A program made the translations under genes and the position numbers. From Mycolicibacterium sp. 018/SC-01/001 (GTDB lineage: Bacteria; Actinomycetota; Actinomycetes; Mycobacteriales; Mycobacteriaceae): a DNA stretch of 34,201 nt. Every line of letters starts with the position of its first letter. The first letter of the stretch is position 1. Below, piece by piece: positions 7,258 through 15,309 of the stretch. The notes below the pieces were generated by a model. That model was not told where the DNA came from. It searched no databases and saw only the letters and a list, made by a program, of their open reading frames with translations. Where the stretch lies: contig NZ_VKAA01000036.1 of NCBI RefSeq assembly GCF_007096635.1, positions 1 through 34,201 on the forward strand, given 5' to 3'.

Positions 7258-8595
7258 TCAGTCCGGCAGGCCCGTACGGGCCGCGGCCAACCGGGACGAG
7301 ATGGAGCCGTCGATGACCTCTTCGCCGACGGTGATGAGGAGACCACCGAGGATGTCGGGGTCGACCTCGAGCTGCACCGACACGTCGGTGCCGTAGATGC
7401 GGCTCAGCACCTCGGTGAGACGGGTCCGCTGGGCGTCGCTGATCTCGGTCGCGGCGGTCACCTGCGCCACCGCCTCGCCGCGGCGGGACACCGCCAATTC
7501 GGCCAGATCCGCGACCGCCGCGTCGGCGAGACCGCCGCGAAGCAATCGGACGGTCTGGGCCAGCAGCGCCGCGGTGGTGTCGTTGACTCCCCCGCCGCCC
7601 TCGACGACCTTGTTCAGCAGCTCGATCCGCTTGTCGGCCGGCACTGTCGGATCGGACAGCAGGCGGTTCAGGCGCGACTCCGCGTCGAGCACCCGGCCCA
7701 CGCGGAACAACTGCTCTTCGACTTCTTCGCTCTGCTCGTTGCGCTCGGCGCGGACCAGCAGGGCGAGCCGGGCGACGTGCTCCAGGGCGTCGACGAGGTT
7801 GTCGTCGGTCGACCAGCGTTGCGCCACCGCGGTTTTGACGAGCTCGACCGAGCCGTCCGCGAGCTTATCGGCGAACAGCCGCTCGACCAGGCGCTCCTTG
7901 GCGGCCGGTTCGTCGGTGGGCTCGGCGAGGTGCGTGTTGAGCGCGTGCTCCCTGGTCAGGAGCGTGGCGACCGCGGTCACCTCGTCGGCGAGCGTCGTCA
8001 GGGTGTCCGCGTCGGCGCCGTCGGCGACCGACTCGAACTTCTTGACCACCTCGGCGAGTGCCTCCCGGCTGGCGGCACGCAGGTTCAGCGGAGCGCCCGC
8101 CTCGAGGACCGCCGGGGACGGCGCCATGTCGTCGAGCTGATCGAGGAACCGATCGACCGATGCAGCCTGCGCATCGGCGTCCGCGAGATGGTCGCGAATG
8201 GCCTGTTCGGCCTTGTCCACGGACTCCAACCCGAGCTGCTGACGCAGTCCGCGGATGGTCTGCTGACGCAACAGCGAGACCTGTTGATCGCCTTGGGCTT
8301 TGATGCGCTCGGCTTCCGTGCCAGCCTGCTCGCGCAGGTGCTCGGTGATCCGTGATGAGTCGGCGCGCGCCTCCTCGATCAGCTTCTCACCGCGGCTCTT
8401 GGCCTCCTCGACAGCCTTGCGGTGCTCCTCGTCGGCGTTCGCCAGCTTGTCGGCGGCGGCCTTGCTCTCCATGAGCGCCGCGCGCACCGCCTCCTGCTGG
8501 GTGGTCATCAGCTTGCGGACCGGCGGAACCACCCACTTGACGATGATCGCCACAATGAGCGCGAACCCGACCAGCTGTCCGATGAAGGTGGACAT
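7258..8595 (-). CDS. atpH: F1Fo ATP synthase fused b'-delta subunit
   Basis: Stator subunit in which a b-type membrane stalk (residues about 1-165: TM at 5-27, then a long charged coiled coil) is fused to the OSCP/delta domain (about 170-445, ending LGGLLITVGEEVIDGS). This fusion is characteristic of mycobacteria; 445 residues is the expected length. Its ATG overlaps the atpF stop by one base (TGATG), so translation of the two stalk proteins is coupled. Confidence 0.98.
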   Translation of the reverse strand: MSTFIGQLVGFALIVAIIVKWVVPPVRKLMTTQQEAVRAALMESKAAADKLANADEEHRKAVEEAKSRGEKLIEEARADSSRITEHLREQAGTEAERIKAQGDQQVSLLRQQTIRGLRQQLGLESVDKAEQAIRDHLADADAQAASVDRFLDQLDDMAPSPAVLEAGAPLNLRAASREALAEVVKKFESVADGADADTLTTLADEVTAVATLLTREHALNTHLAEPTDEPAAKERLVERLFADKLADGSVELVKTAVAQRWSTDDNLVDALEHVARLALLVRAERNEQSEEVEEQLFRVGRVLDAESRLNRLLSDPTVPADKRIELLNKVVEGGGGVNDTTAALLAQTVRLLRGGLADAAVADLAELAVSRRGEAVAQVTAATEISDAQRTRLTEVLSRIYGTDVSVQLEVDPDILGGLLITVGEEVIDGSISSRLAAARTGLPD

Positions 8596-9104
8596 CAGCG
8601 CCTCTCGCTCGCGGTGCCGTTGACGTCGGTGCCGAGGATGCGGCTGGCCAGGGTGGCCGACAGCCCGTCGACCGACGACTGCAGCTGCTCGTTCGTCGAC
8701 GCCGCGTTGCGCTCCAGTTCGGCGTTGGCCGACTGCAACTTCTCCGACACCTCGTTACCGGCCTCGGCTCTGGCTTCGTCGACCGCTTGACGGCCCTCTG
8801 CGCGGGCCTCGTCGCGGATCGATGCCGCCTCGCTACGAGCCTTGGCCATGGTCTCTTCGTAGTCCGCCTGGGCAGCCGCCATCTGCTCGGCGGCTTTCCG
8901 GTTGTCTGCAGCGGTCTTGGCCAGCATCGCCTCGCGCTCTGCCAACACCTTGCTCACCGGCGGCACCACCCATTTCCAGATCACGCCGAGCACGATCAGG
9001 AAGATGAGCAGGACGAAGAAGAAGGTGCCGTTGGGGATCAGGAAGTTGCTGGTCCCCCCGCCTCCTTCTTCGGCTGCCAAGACCCGTGCGGTGGTTTCAC
9101 CCAT
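8595..9104 (-). CDS. atpF: F1Fo ATP synthase b subunit
   Basis: Peripheral-stalk subunit. The 169-residue product has one transmembrane helix (about residues 25-47, FFFVLLIFLIVLGVIWKWVV) followed by a long Ala/Glu/Lys/Arg coiled coil that pairs with the stalk part of AtpH, and ends LASRILGTDVNG. It starts 9 nt after atpE and runs into atpH through a TGATG overlap. Confidence 0.98.
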   Translation of the reverse strand: MGETTARVLAAEEGGGGTSNFLIPNGTFFFVLLIFLIVLGVIWKWVVPPVSKVLAEREAMLAKTAADNRKAAEQMAAAQADYEETMAKARSEAASIRDEARAEGRQAVDEARAEAGNEVSEKLQSANAELERNAASTNEQLQSSVDGLSATLASRILGTDVNGTASERR

Positions 9105-9113
9105 GACGTCGAG

Positions 9114-9362
9114 TTAGCCGCCGACCGGGGTGGCGAACACGAACAGCGCCATGAAGGCCAGGTTGATGAAGTAGGCGGCCTCGACCAGACCGACCGTGAT
9201 GAAGAACGGGGTGAAAAGGCGACCCTGGGCCTCCGGCTGCCGGGCGATGCCCGAGATCAGGGCGTTACCGGCGATACCGTCGCCGATGCCCGCGCCGATC
9301 GCGCCGCCGGCCATGATCAGACCACCGCCGATGAGCGCACCTGCAGCGATAGTGGGATCCAT
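9114..9362 (-). CDS. atpE: F1Fo ATP synthase c subunit
   Basis: Proton-carrying c-ring subunit: two transmembrane hairpin helices of 82 residues joined by the polar loop ARQPEAQG. The proton-binding carboxylate is Glu61 (VGLVEAAYF). Residues that contact bedaquiline in mycobacteria are all of the susceptible type: Asp28, Glu61, Ala63 and Ile66. The sequence is almost identical to the M. tuberculosis subunit apart from conservative changes. It lies 70 nt after atpB. Confidence 0.99.
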   Translation of the reverse strand: MDPTIAAGALIGGGLIMAGGAIGAGIGDGIAGNALISGIARQPEAQGRLFTPFFITVGLVEAAYFINLAFMALFVFATPVGG

Positions 9363-9432
9363 TACTTATCCTCCTTGATAACTGGCTCTCGGTTGTCGCC
9401 AGGTTCTGTTGGGTCTAACGGGTAGTGCTGGT

Positions 9433-10251
9433 CTAGTGCGCGGCCGCCGTGTCCTTCGAGGCGTCCTTCTTGTCGTCGGAATCGTGTCCGGCGCCGCCCT
9501 TCGAGTCGTGGTCGTCGTGGTCGAGCTCCATCGACTGCCCGAAGTACAGGATGGTCAGCAGAGCGAAGATGAACGCCTGGATCAGGCCGATGAAGAGGTC
9601 GAAGGATTTCCAGATGGCGTTGGGCAGCCACAGGATCCAGGCCGGGAACAACGCGATCAGACCGACCATGATGCCGCCGGCGAAGATGTTGCCGAAGAGT
9701 CGCAGGGACAGCGAGATCGGCTTGGCGATCTCCTCGACGATGTTGATCGGCGCCAGGAACGCGACGTGGCCCTTGGCGACCTTGATCGGGTGGCCGATGA
9801 CGCCCCGGCGCCAGACGCCGGCGGCGTGGTAGCAGAGGAACACGAACACGGCGAGCGCCAGCACGAAGTTGATGTCAGAGGCCGGCGGCTTGATCAGTTC
9901 GGTGGTGACGCCTTCGGAATCGGTGTACTGCACCGGAAGCACCGACAGCCAGTTGGCGAACAGGATGAAGCAGAACAGCGCCACGGCCAGCGGCAGCACG
10001 AACGGCGCAATGCGCATCCCGATCGCGCTCTCGACCTGGTTGCGCATCTGGATGGTGATCGCCTCGAAGAACAGCTGGACTCCGCCGGGCACACCGGTCG
10101 AGGTCACCTTGGCGCGCAGGAAGAACGCCAGCGCGATGACGATGACGCCGGCGATGGCGGTCGAGAGCACGGTGTCCACATTGACCGTGAGGCCGAACCA
10201 CTTCTGTTCGATGTGGTGACCGACCTCGAGGGCGAGCACGCTCTGGTTCAT
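9433..10251 (-). CDS. atpB: F1Fo ATP synthase a subunit
   Basis: Membrane stator that forms the proton half-channels against the c-ring. The essential Arg is in SLRLFGNIFAGG (Arg184), and five to six hydrophobic helices are visible. The 272-residue product is about 20 residues longer than the usual mycobacterial AtpB because of a polar tail (residues 241-272) rich in Asp, His and Lys. The ATG at 10251 directly follows the atpI stop (TAGATG), so the two are translationally coupled. Confidence 0.98.
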   Translation of the reverse strand: MNQSVLALEVGHHIEQKWFGLTVNVDTVLSTAIAGVIVIALAFFLRAKVTSTGVPGGVQLFFEAITIQMRNQVESAIGMRIAPFVLPLAVALFCFILFANWLSVLPVQYTDSEGVTTELIKPPASDINFVLALAVFVFLCYHAAGVWRRGVIGHPIKVAKGHVAFLAPINIVEEIAKPISLSLRLFGNIFAGGIMVGLIALFPAWILWLPNAIWKSFDLFIGLIQAFIFALLTILYFGQSMELDHDDHDSKGGAGHDSDDKKDASKDTAAAH

Positions 10252-10746
10252 CTACGTATCAGTCCTTGAGCTATCCGTCGTTGGCGTCGAGGTGTCGGGA
10301 GCAGCCGCGGCGCCGGCCTGGGTGTTGGCATCGGGGTCGCCGGCGCGCAGCTTCTTGAGAACGGGCAGGGAGGTGCTCATGACGAGGACCACCTGGAACA
10401 GTGCCAGACCGAACAGCACGCCGAGGCCCATCGGCCGGAAAACAAAAGCGATGGTGAGTCCGACGACGGTGATCGCCAGCAGCCGCGACGCCGAGTTCAG
10501 CGCCATCTTCTTCTTCAGGGGGTGATCGTCGGCCGTGATGGACTCGACCGCGCGCCGGACCATCAGCGCGTTGGTCAGCCCCAGCGCCATGCCGATCGCG
10601 AAGAAGGCGCCGAAGAGGGGGTAGCCGACCAGCGCCGCGGCGATCGTGATGAGGCCGGAGACGGCCGCGCAGATCACGAGCAGACGGATCGGCCGGAATG
10701 CCACGGACGGGAACACCAACGGCGCGTCCTGCGCTGGCGTCGTCAC
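10252..10746 (-). CDS. atpI: ATP synthase subunit I (AtpI-like membrane protein)
   Basis: First gene of the atp operon. The 164-residue product has four hydrophobic segments (around RLLVICAAVSGLITIAAALV, FGAFFAIGMALGL, LAITVVGLTIAFVF and VLFGLALFQVVLV), corresponding to Rv1303. AtpI-type proteins are thought to help assemble the c-ring or handle Mg2+, and are not part of the finished enzyme. The Ser/Thr-rich C-terminus is poorly conserved. The GTG at 10746 has AGGTG about 5 nt upstream. Confidence 0.93.
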   Translation of the reverse strand: MTTPAQDAPLVFPSVAFRPIRLLVICAAVSGLITIAAALVGYPLFGAFFAIGMALGLTNALMVRRAVESITADDHPLKKKMALNSASRLLAITVVGLTIAFVFRPMGLGVLFGLALFQVVLVMSTSLPVLKKLRAGDPDANTQAGAAAAPDTSTPTTDSSRTDT

Positions 10747-11007
10747 TGCGTCACCTCTATCCCGCGGTCGTATCGTGTGAGCGTCGTCTCGTTGATCCTG
10801 GGAGCGTCCGTAGCGTATCGGAGGGCGACGGGCGCGCGGGAATCACCCAAGAGGTAGCTCCTGAATCGGTCGATCTGTCGGTCGTGTGTCCGCCCCGATC
10901 GGCGCCCAGAATCTGGGTTCCAACGGTTCGGAGGCCGGCAACCCGCGAGGTTTTTTCGGGTTCTAATCGAACCCTAACACATGCTGGGACCTGCAAAAGA
11001 GGGCCTA
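10747..11007 (-). promoter_or_regulatory. atp operon upstream region and candidate promoter
   Basis: This 261-nt gap contains no gene. On the minus strand a -10 of the form TAGGGT (10976-10971) stands 16-17 nt after a T-rich TTTTGC, a weak match. It is followed by an inverted repeat GGGTTC-GATTA-GAACCC (10974-10958). A second -10-like TACGCT (10817-10812) has no partner -35. If the first is used, the atp leader is roughly 215 nt. The promoter choice is uncertain. Confidence 0.35.
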
Positions 11008-12213
11008 CTACTTTTTGTCGTATACCTGATCCGCCGGGGCGTCGGCACCGTCCTGCGCGGCTGCGTCGCGCCGCTTCAGCAACGGGATCAGCGTCACCAC
11101 CCCGGCGACCACGATCGCGCCCGCCATCACTGCCGCGGTGTGCCGCGGATCGAAGAAGATCGTGCTCGCCGCGCCCAGGGCGACGATGCCCACCCAGAGG
11201 TAGATGAGCAGGACCACCCGCCGGTGCGAGTGACCGATCTCGAGCAGCCGGTGGTGCAGGTGCATCTTGTCCGGGCTGAATGGACTCAGTCCGGCGCGGG
11301 TGCGGCGGATGATCGCCAGCAGCATGTCGAGAGCCGGCACGAACATCACCGCGACCACCAGCAGGAACGGCGACAGCAGGGCGAACACATCACGGGCGCC
11401 GTAGGCCGTCTGCGAGATCGGTCCCGCGGCTGTGGTGGAGGCCGCTGCGAGCATGAGCCCGATCAGCATCGACCCGGAGTCGCCCATGAAGATGCGGGCC
11501 TTGTGGAAGTTGTGCGGCAGGAATCCCAGGCACGCGCCGGCCAGCACCACCGAGATCACCGCCGGCGGATAGAACAGCACGTCACCGCCGTGGTCGTGCA
11601 GCAGCCCGACGGAGAAGATGCAGATGGCCGACGCGGTGATCAGGCCGAGGCCGGCCGCCAGCCCGTCGAGTCCGTCGACGAAGTTCATCGCGTTGACGAT
11701 GGCGACGGTCAGCGCGAGCGTGAGCAGGATCGACGCGACCTGGTCGAGCACGATCGTGCCGACCCCGCCGATGGGGATGTAGAGCACGCTCCACGCGACA
11801 CCCATCGTCACCATCACGCTCGCCGCGGTGATCTGACCGGCGAATTTGGTCAGTGCGTCGAGACCCCAGCGGTCGTCGATCAGCCCGACCACCATGATCA
11901 GACCGCCGGCGACGACGACGGCGGGAAGACCTGACGAGTAGACGAAACCGCGGGTCAGTGCCGGCAGCTGGGAGGCGAGCAGCACCGCGAACACCACTCC
12001 CAGGTACATGGCGAGCCCGCCCATCCGCGGCGTCGGCGCCATGTGCACATCGCGTTCGCGGGGATAGGCGACCGCCCCCCAGCGGGTGGCCAGCACGCGG
12101 ACCCACCCGGTGGCCAGATAGGTGATGATCGCTGCGGTCAGACCGACCAGCGCCAACTCGCGCAGCGGCACCCCTGCCCCGCGGTCGGTCAGTGCGAGCA
12201 GGGTGGTCGACAC
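11008..12213 (-). CDS. wecA: Decaprenyl-phosphate N-acetylglucosaminephosphotransferase
   Basis: Integral membrane enzyme that transfers GlcNAc-1-phosphate from UDP-GlcNAc to decaprenyl phosphate, starting the linker between arabinogalactan and peptidoglycan (Rv1302/Rfe equivalent). The 401-residue product has about 11 hydrophobic segments. Family motifs are the Asp pair LIDDRWG (113-114), NFVDGLDGLA (177-186), FMGDSGSMLIG, and the cytoplasmic HLHH...HSHRR motif near residues 315-330. The GTG start at 12213 lies 2 nt after the sua5 stop, so it is co-translated with it. Confidence 0.95.
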   Translation of the reverse strand: MSTTLLALTDRGAGVPLRELALVGLTAAIITYLATGWVRVLATRWGAVAYPRERDVHMAPTPRMGGLAMYLGVVFAVLLASQLPALTRGFVYSSGLPAVVVAGGLIMVVGLIDDRWGLDALTKFAGQITAASVMVTMGVAWSVLYIPIGGVGTIVLDQVASILLTLALTVAIVNAMNFVDGLDGLAAGLGLITASAICIFSVGLLHDHGGDVLFYPPAVISVVLAGACLGFLPHNFHKARIFMGDSGSMLIGLMLAAASTTAAGPISQTAYGARDVFALLSPFLLVVAVMFVPALDMLLAIIRRTRAGLSPFSPDKMHLHHRLLEIGHSHRRVVLLIYLWVGIVALGAASTIFFDPRHTAAVMAGAIVVAGVVTLIPLLKRRDAAAQDGADAPADQVYDKK

Positions 12214-12215
12214 GA

Positions 12216-12878
12216 TCAGTCCGAAAGCGCTGTCAGCGACGCCGCGTCGACGCCGAGCACACCGGCGACGGCGTCGACCGACACCGGGCCCTGCCGGAGC
12301 ACGCGGGGATGAGCGCCGGTGAGGTCGACGATCGTCGACGCGGACTGCTGGGCGGACGGACCGCCGTCGAGATAGACCTCGACGAGGTCACCGAGTTGGT
12401 CGCGCGCCTGCTGCGCCGTGACGGCCGCTGACCTGCCGGAGATGTTGGCGCTCGACACGGCCAGGGGTCCGACCTCGCGGAGCAGTTCGATCGCCACGGG
12501 GTGCAGCGGCATGCGCAGCATCACGGTGCCGTTGGCGTCGCCGAGGTCCCACTGCAGCGACGGCGCCTGACGGACCACCAGACTCAAGGCGCCCGGCCAG
12601 AACGCCCGGATCAGTTCCTTGGCGCTCTGCGGAACGGTGTAGACCAGGCCGTCGATCGTGTGCCAGGAACCCACCAGCACCGGGACGGGCATGTCGCGGC
12701 CACGCCCCTTGGCGGCGAGCAGCGCGGCGACAGCGGCACTGTCGAACGCGTCGGCGCCGATTCCGTAGACGGTGTCGGTGGGCATCACCACCAGGCGGCC
12801 GCCCTTGAGCGCACTGATGGCTGATGCGATCCCCGTCTCACGCTGTCCGGGGTCCTCACAGTCGAACATCTCGCTCAC
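12216..12878 (-). CDS. L-threonylcarbamoyladenylate synthase (Sua5/YrdC/TsaC)
   Basis: Forms threonylcarbamoyl-AMP from threonine, bicarbonate and ATP, the first step of the t6A37 modification of ANN-decoding tRNAs. The 220-residue product has the YrdC-fold motifs PTDTVYGIG (33-41), KGRGRDMP (57-64) and SSANISG (about 142). It lacks a long C-terminal Sua5 domain, so it is the short TsaC type. The GTG start at 12878 gives MSEMFDCEDP, in register with Rv1301. It lies 13 nt after prmC. Confidence 0.94.
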   Translation of the reverse strand: MSEMFDCEDPGQRETGIASAISALKGGRLVVMPTDTVYGIGADAFDSAAVAALLAAKGRGRDMPVPVLVGSWHTIDGLVYTVPQSAKELIRAFWPGALSLVVRQAPSLQWDLGDANGTVMLRMPLHPVAIELLREVGPLAVSSANISGRSAAVTAQQARDQLGDLVEVYLDGGPSAQQSASTIVDLTGAHPRVLRQGPVSVDAVAGVLGVDAASLTALSD

Positions 12879-12891
12879 GTAGGCCAGCCTC

Positions 12892-13740
12892 TCATTCCGC
12901 CCGAACGGCCGTCACGAAGCGCGGTCGCCCGGTGAGGTCGTGTCGAGCTGTGACGGAGGTGAAACCACCCGCGCGGTGGAACGCGTCGACCGTGCGTGCG
13001 GAGGTGGTGTCGTCGTGCTCCACGGCGCAACGGCCGCCCGGGCGCAGCAGGCGGGCCGCGAGGACGGCGATACGGTCGATCACGGCCATCCCGTCAGGTC
13101 CGCCGAACAGCGCATGGGCCGGATCATACTGCGCCACTTCGGGTTCCAGCTGTGCGCCGGCTGGAATGTAGGGCGGATTGGCCACCAGGAGGTCGACGGT
13201 CCCGTCGAGTTCTGCGAGAACCCCCGGCACGGTGACGTCAGCGGCGAGCACCTCGACCGAGGTGCTCGCAGCGTTGCGGCGGGCGTAGCGCAGTGCCTCG
13301 GCCGAATCGTCGACGGCGACCATCCGGGCGCTGGGGTGGCCGTGGGCCAGCGCCACAGCGAGTGCGCCTGAGCCGGTGCAGAGGTCGACGATCACCGGGG
13401 CGGTGGGCAACGCCTGGGCCAGCGCCCACTCCAGCAGCGCCTCGGTTTCCGGCCGCGGGACGAACACACCGGGCCCGACGTGTACCGACACCGGGCCGAA
13501 GGCGGCGGTGCCGATGAGGTGCTGCAGCGGGACGCGCTGAGCGCGGCGTCCGACCAGATCGGCGAAGCGCCGCACGAACTCGGCGTCGGCAGCGGCGAAT
13601 CCGACAAGCCCCCGATCGGTGCCCGCGGCGTGGGCTGCGAGCAGTTCGGCGTCGACCCGAGGGGACGCGACACCGGCGGCAGCCAACTGGTCGGCGGCGT
13701 CGCTGATCAGCTGCCGCATCGTCACTCCGACGCCCGTCAT
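12892..13740 (-). CDS. prmC: Peptide chain release factor N5-glutamine methyltransferase
   Basis: SAM-dependent enzyme that methylates the glutamine of the GGQ motif in release factors; its substrate RF1 is encoded immediately upstream. The 282-residue product has an N-terminal helical domain, a SAM loop DLCTGSGALAVALA (119-132) and the catalytic NPPY at residues 188-191. I chose the ATG at 13740, 2 nt past the prfA stop. In-frame alternatives at 13746 (GTG overlapping the prfA stop), 13725 and 13719 cannot be excluded; M. tuberculosis HemK begins near the last of these. Confidence 0.95.
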   Translation of the reverse strand: MTGVGVTMRQLISDAADQLAAAGVASPRVDAELLAAHAAGTDRGLVGFAAADAEFVRRFADLVGRRAQRVPLQHLIGTAAFGPVSVHVGPGVFVPRPETEALLEWALAQALPTAPVIVDLCTGSGALAVALAHGHPSARMVAVDDSAEALRYARRNAASTSVEVLAADVTVPGVLAELDGTVDLLVANPPYIPAGAQLEPEVAQYDPAHALFGGPDGMAVIDRIAVLAARLLRPGGRCAVEHDDTTSARTVDAFHRAGGFTSVTARHDLTGRPRFVTAVRAE

Positions 13741-13742
13741 CG

Positions 13743-14819
13743 TCACGACGCGCTCTGCAACCGCGCCTGCCGGTCGGCCGCAGCCAGAGCGTCGAACAGC
13801 GGGTCGAGATCGCCGTCGAGCACCTGGTCGAGGTTGTGGGCCTTGAAATTGATCCGATGGTCGGCGATCCGATTCTCGGGAAAGTTGTAGGTGCGGATTC
13901 GCTCGCTGCGGTCGACGGTGCGGATCTGGCTGGCCCGGTCGGCCGACGCATCGGCCTGCGCCTGCTCCTCGGCGAGCGACTGCAGCCGGGCTGCGAGCAC
14001 CTGCATCGCCCGGGCCTTGTTCTGCAGCTGCGAACGTTCGTTCTGACACGTGACGACGATGCCGGTGGGCAGGTGGGTGATGCGCACGGCGGAGTCGGTG
14101 GTGTTGACGCCCTGGCCGCCCTTGCCGGAGGAGCGGTAGACGTCGATGCGCAGGTCGGATTCGTCGATCTGAACCTGCTCGACCTCTTCGGGTTCGGGGT
14201 AGACGAGCACGCCCGCCGCGGAGGTGTGCACGCGGCCCTGGGACTCGGTGACGGGCACGCGCTGCACGCGGTGCACCCCGCCTTCGAATTTCAGTCGCGA
14301 CCACACGCCGTCGGCGGAATCGCCCTTGCTGCGGATCGACAGCGTCGCGTCCTTGTACCCGCCCAGGTCGGAGGCGGTCTCATCGAGCATCGTGACGGTC
14401 CATCCGTGCCGTTCGGCGTACCGGATGTACATACGAGCCAGGTCGGCGGCGAACAGCGCGGATTCCTCGCCGCCTTCACCGGACTTGACCTCGAGCACGA
14501 TGTCGTCGGCGTCGTGGGGATCGCGCGGCGCCAGCAGGTCGGTCAGCGTGGTCTCGAGCCGCTCGACGGTCCCGGTCAGCTCGTCGACCTCGTCAGCGAA
14601 CGACGAGTCGTCCGCAGCGAGCTCGCGAGCGGCCTCCAGGTCGCCCCGCGCCGCCTCGAGCTTGCGGTAGGTGGCCACGATCGGCGCGATCTGAGCGAAC
14701 CGGCGGCCCACCTTGCGGGCCGTCGTCGGGTCGGCGTGCAACTCGGGTTCGGAGAGTCGCTGCTCGAGTTCGGCGTGCTCGGCCAGGATGGCGTCGACCG
14801 CCGTTGCGGTATCGCTCAT
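13743..14819 (-). CDS. prfA: Peptide chain release factor 1
   Basis: Recognises UAA and UAG and triggers hydrolysis of peptidyl-tRNA. The 358-residue product has the stop-codon-reading tripeptide PVT (189-191, in QRVPVTESQGR; PxT is the RF1 type) and the GGQ motif (234-236, in SGKGGQGVN). The length is normal. It lies 94 nt downstream of rpmE and is followed by its own methylase gene prmC, a conserved and functionally coherent pair. Confidence 0.98.
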   Translation of the reverse strand: MSDTATAVDAILAEHAELEQRLSEPELHADPTTARKVGRRFAQIAPIVATYRKLEAARGDLEAARELAADDSSFADEVDELTGTVERLETTLTDLLAPRDPHDADDIVLEVKSGEGGEESALFAADLARMYIRYAERHGWTVTMLDETASDLGGYKDATLSIRSKGDSADGVWSRLKFEGGVHRVQRVPVTESQGRVHTSAAGVLVYPEPEEVEQVQIDESDLRIDVYRSSGKGGQGVNTTDSAVRITHLPTGIVVTCQNERSQLQNKARAMQVLAARLQSLAEEQAQADASADRASQIRTVDRSERIRTYNFPENRIADHRINFKAHNLDQVLDGDLDPLFDALAAADRQARLQSAS

Positions 14820-14913
14820 ATCGCCTCCTCCGGCACGCTTCGATGATGGACCCCGGTCACAAAACGGCGCCCGGCCTGCGCAGGATGCAGCAGAGCGGGC
14901 GCCGTTCGGTCAG

Positions 14914-15150
14914 CTATTTGTCGGCAGAGGCCTCAGAGGACTTGGCGCGCTTGCCGTACCGCTTCTCGAAGCGGGCGACGCGGCCGCCGCTGTCCAGGAT
15001 CTTCTGCTTGCCGGTGTAGAACGGGTGGCACTGCGAGCAGACCTCGACAGTGATGTTGCCGCTCTTCTTGGTGCTGCGGGTGGTGAAGGTGGCACCGCAG
15101 CCACACAGCACCGTGGTCTCGACGTAGTCCGGGTGGACGCCTGATTTCAT
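14914..15150 (-). CDS. rpmE: 50S ribosomal protein L31, zinc-binding type
   Basis: The 78-residue ribosomal protein begins MKSGVHPDY and carries the zinc ligands Cys16, Cys18, Cys38 and Cys41 (LCGCG and CSQCHPFYTGKQK). It is therefore the C+ form used when zinc is plentiful. The ATG at 15150 is preceded by AGAGGAA at good spacing. In M. tuberculosis rpmE sits directly after rho; here a 5-kb island separates them. Confidence 0.97.
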   Translation of the reverse strand: MKSGVHPDYVETTVLCGCGATFTTRSTKKSGNITVEVCSQCHPFYTGKQKILDSGGRVARFEKRYGKRAKSSEASADK

Positions 15151-15233
15151 GGTTTCCTCTTCGATCGTGGGCCCCGGGTCGCCCCTCCCGCTCGGGGAAG
15201 TGTCGGCGTGAACCGGAACCGAGGTGTAGGCAC

Positions 15234-15267
15234 CCGGCCAGAGGCCGGAAGGCTGGCCCGAATTATG
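15234..15267 (-). promoter_or_regulatory. rpmE promoter candidate and leader hairpin
   Basis: On the minus strand CATAAT (15267-15262) could serve as a -10 for rpmE, with TTAGGC 18 nt upstream; it departs from the mycobacterial TANNNT rule. The predicted transcript would open with a strong inverted repeat, CCGGCC-AGA-GGCCGG (15248-15234), which can also pair within the larger GGCCAG...CTGGCC (15236-15258). Ribosomal-protein L31 leaders are known autoregulatory structures in some bacterial groups, so this may be one. Confidence 0.35.
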
Positions 15268-15309
15268 CCAGGTCAACCGCCAAGAGCCTAAACGCGTGGC
15301 ACCTACCCC

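Noticed and set aside
5515..8355. 946-codon plus-strand open frame opposite atpA and atpH
   Set aside because: The same codon-bias shadow. The minus-strand proteins are unmistakable and the antisense product resembles nothing.
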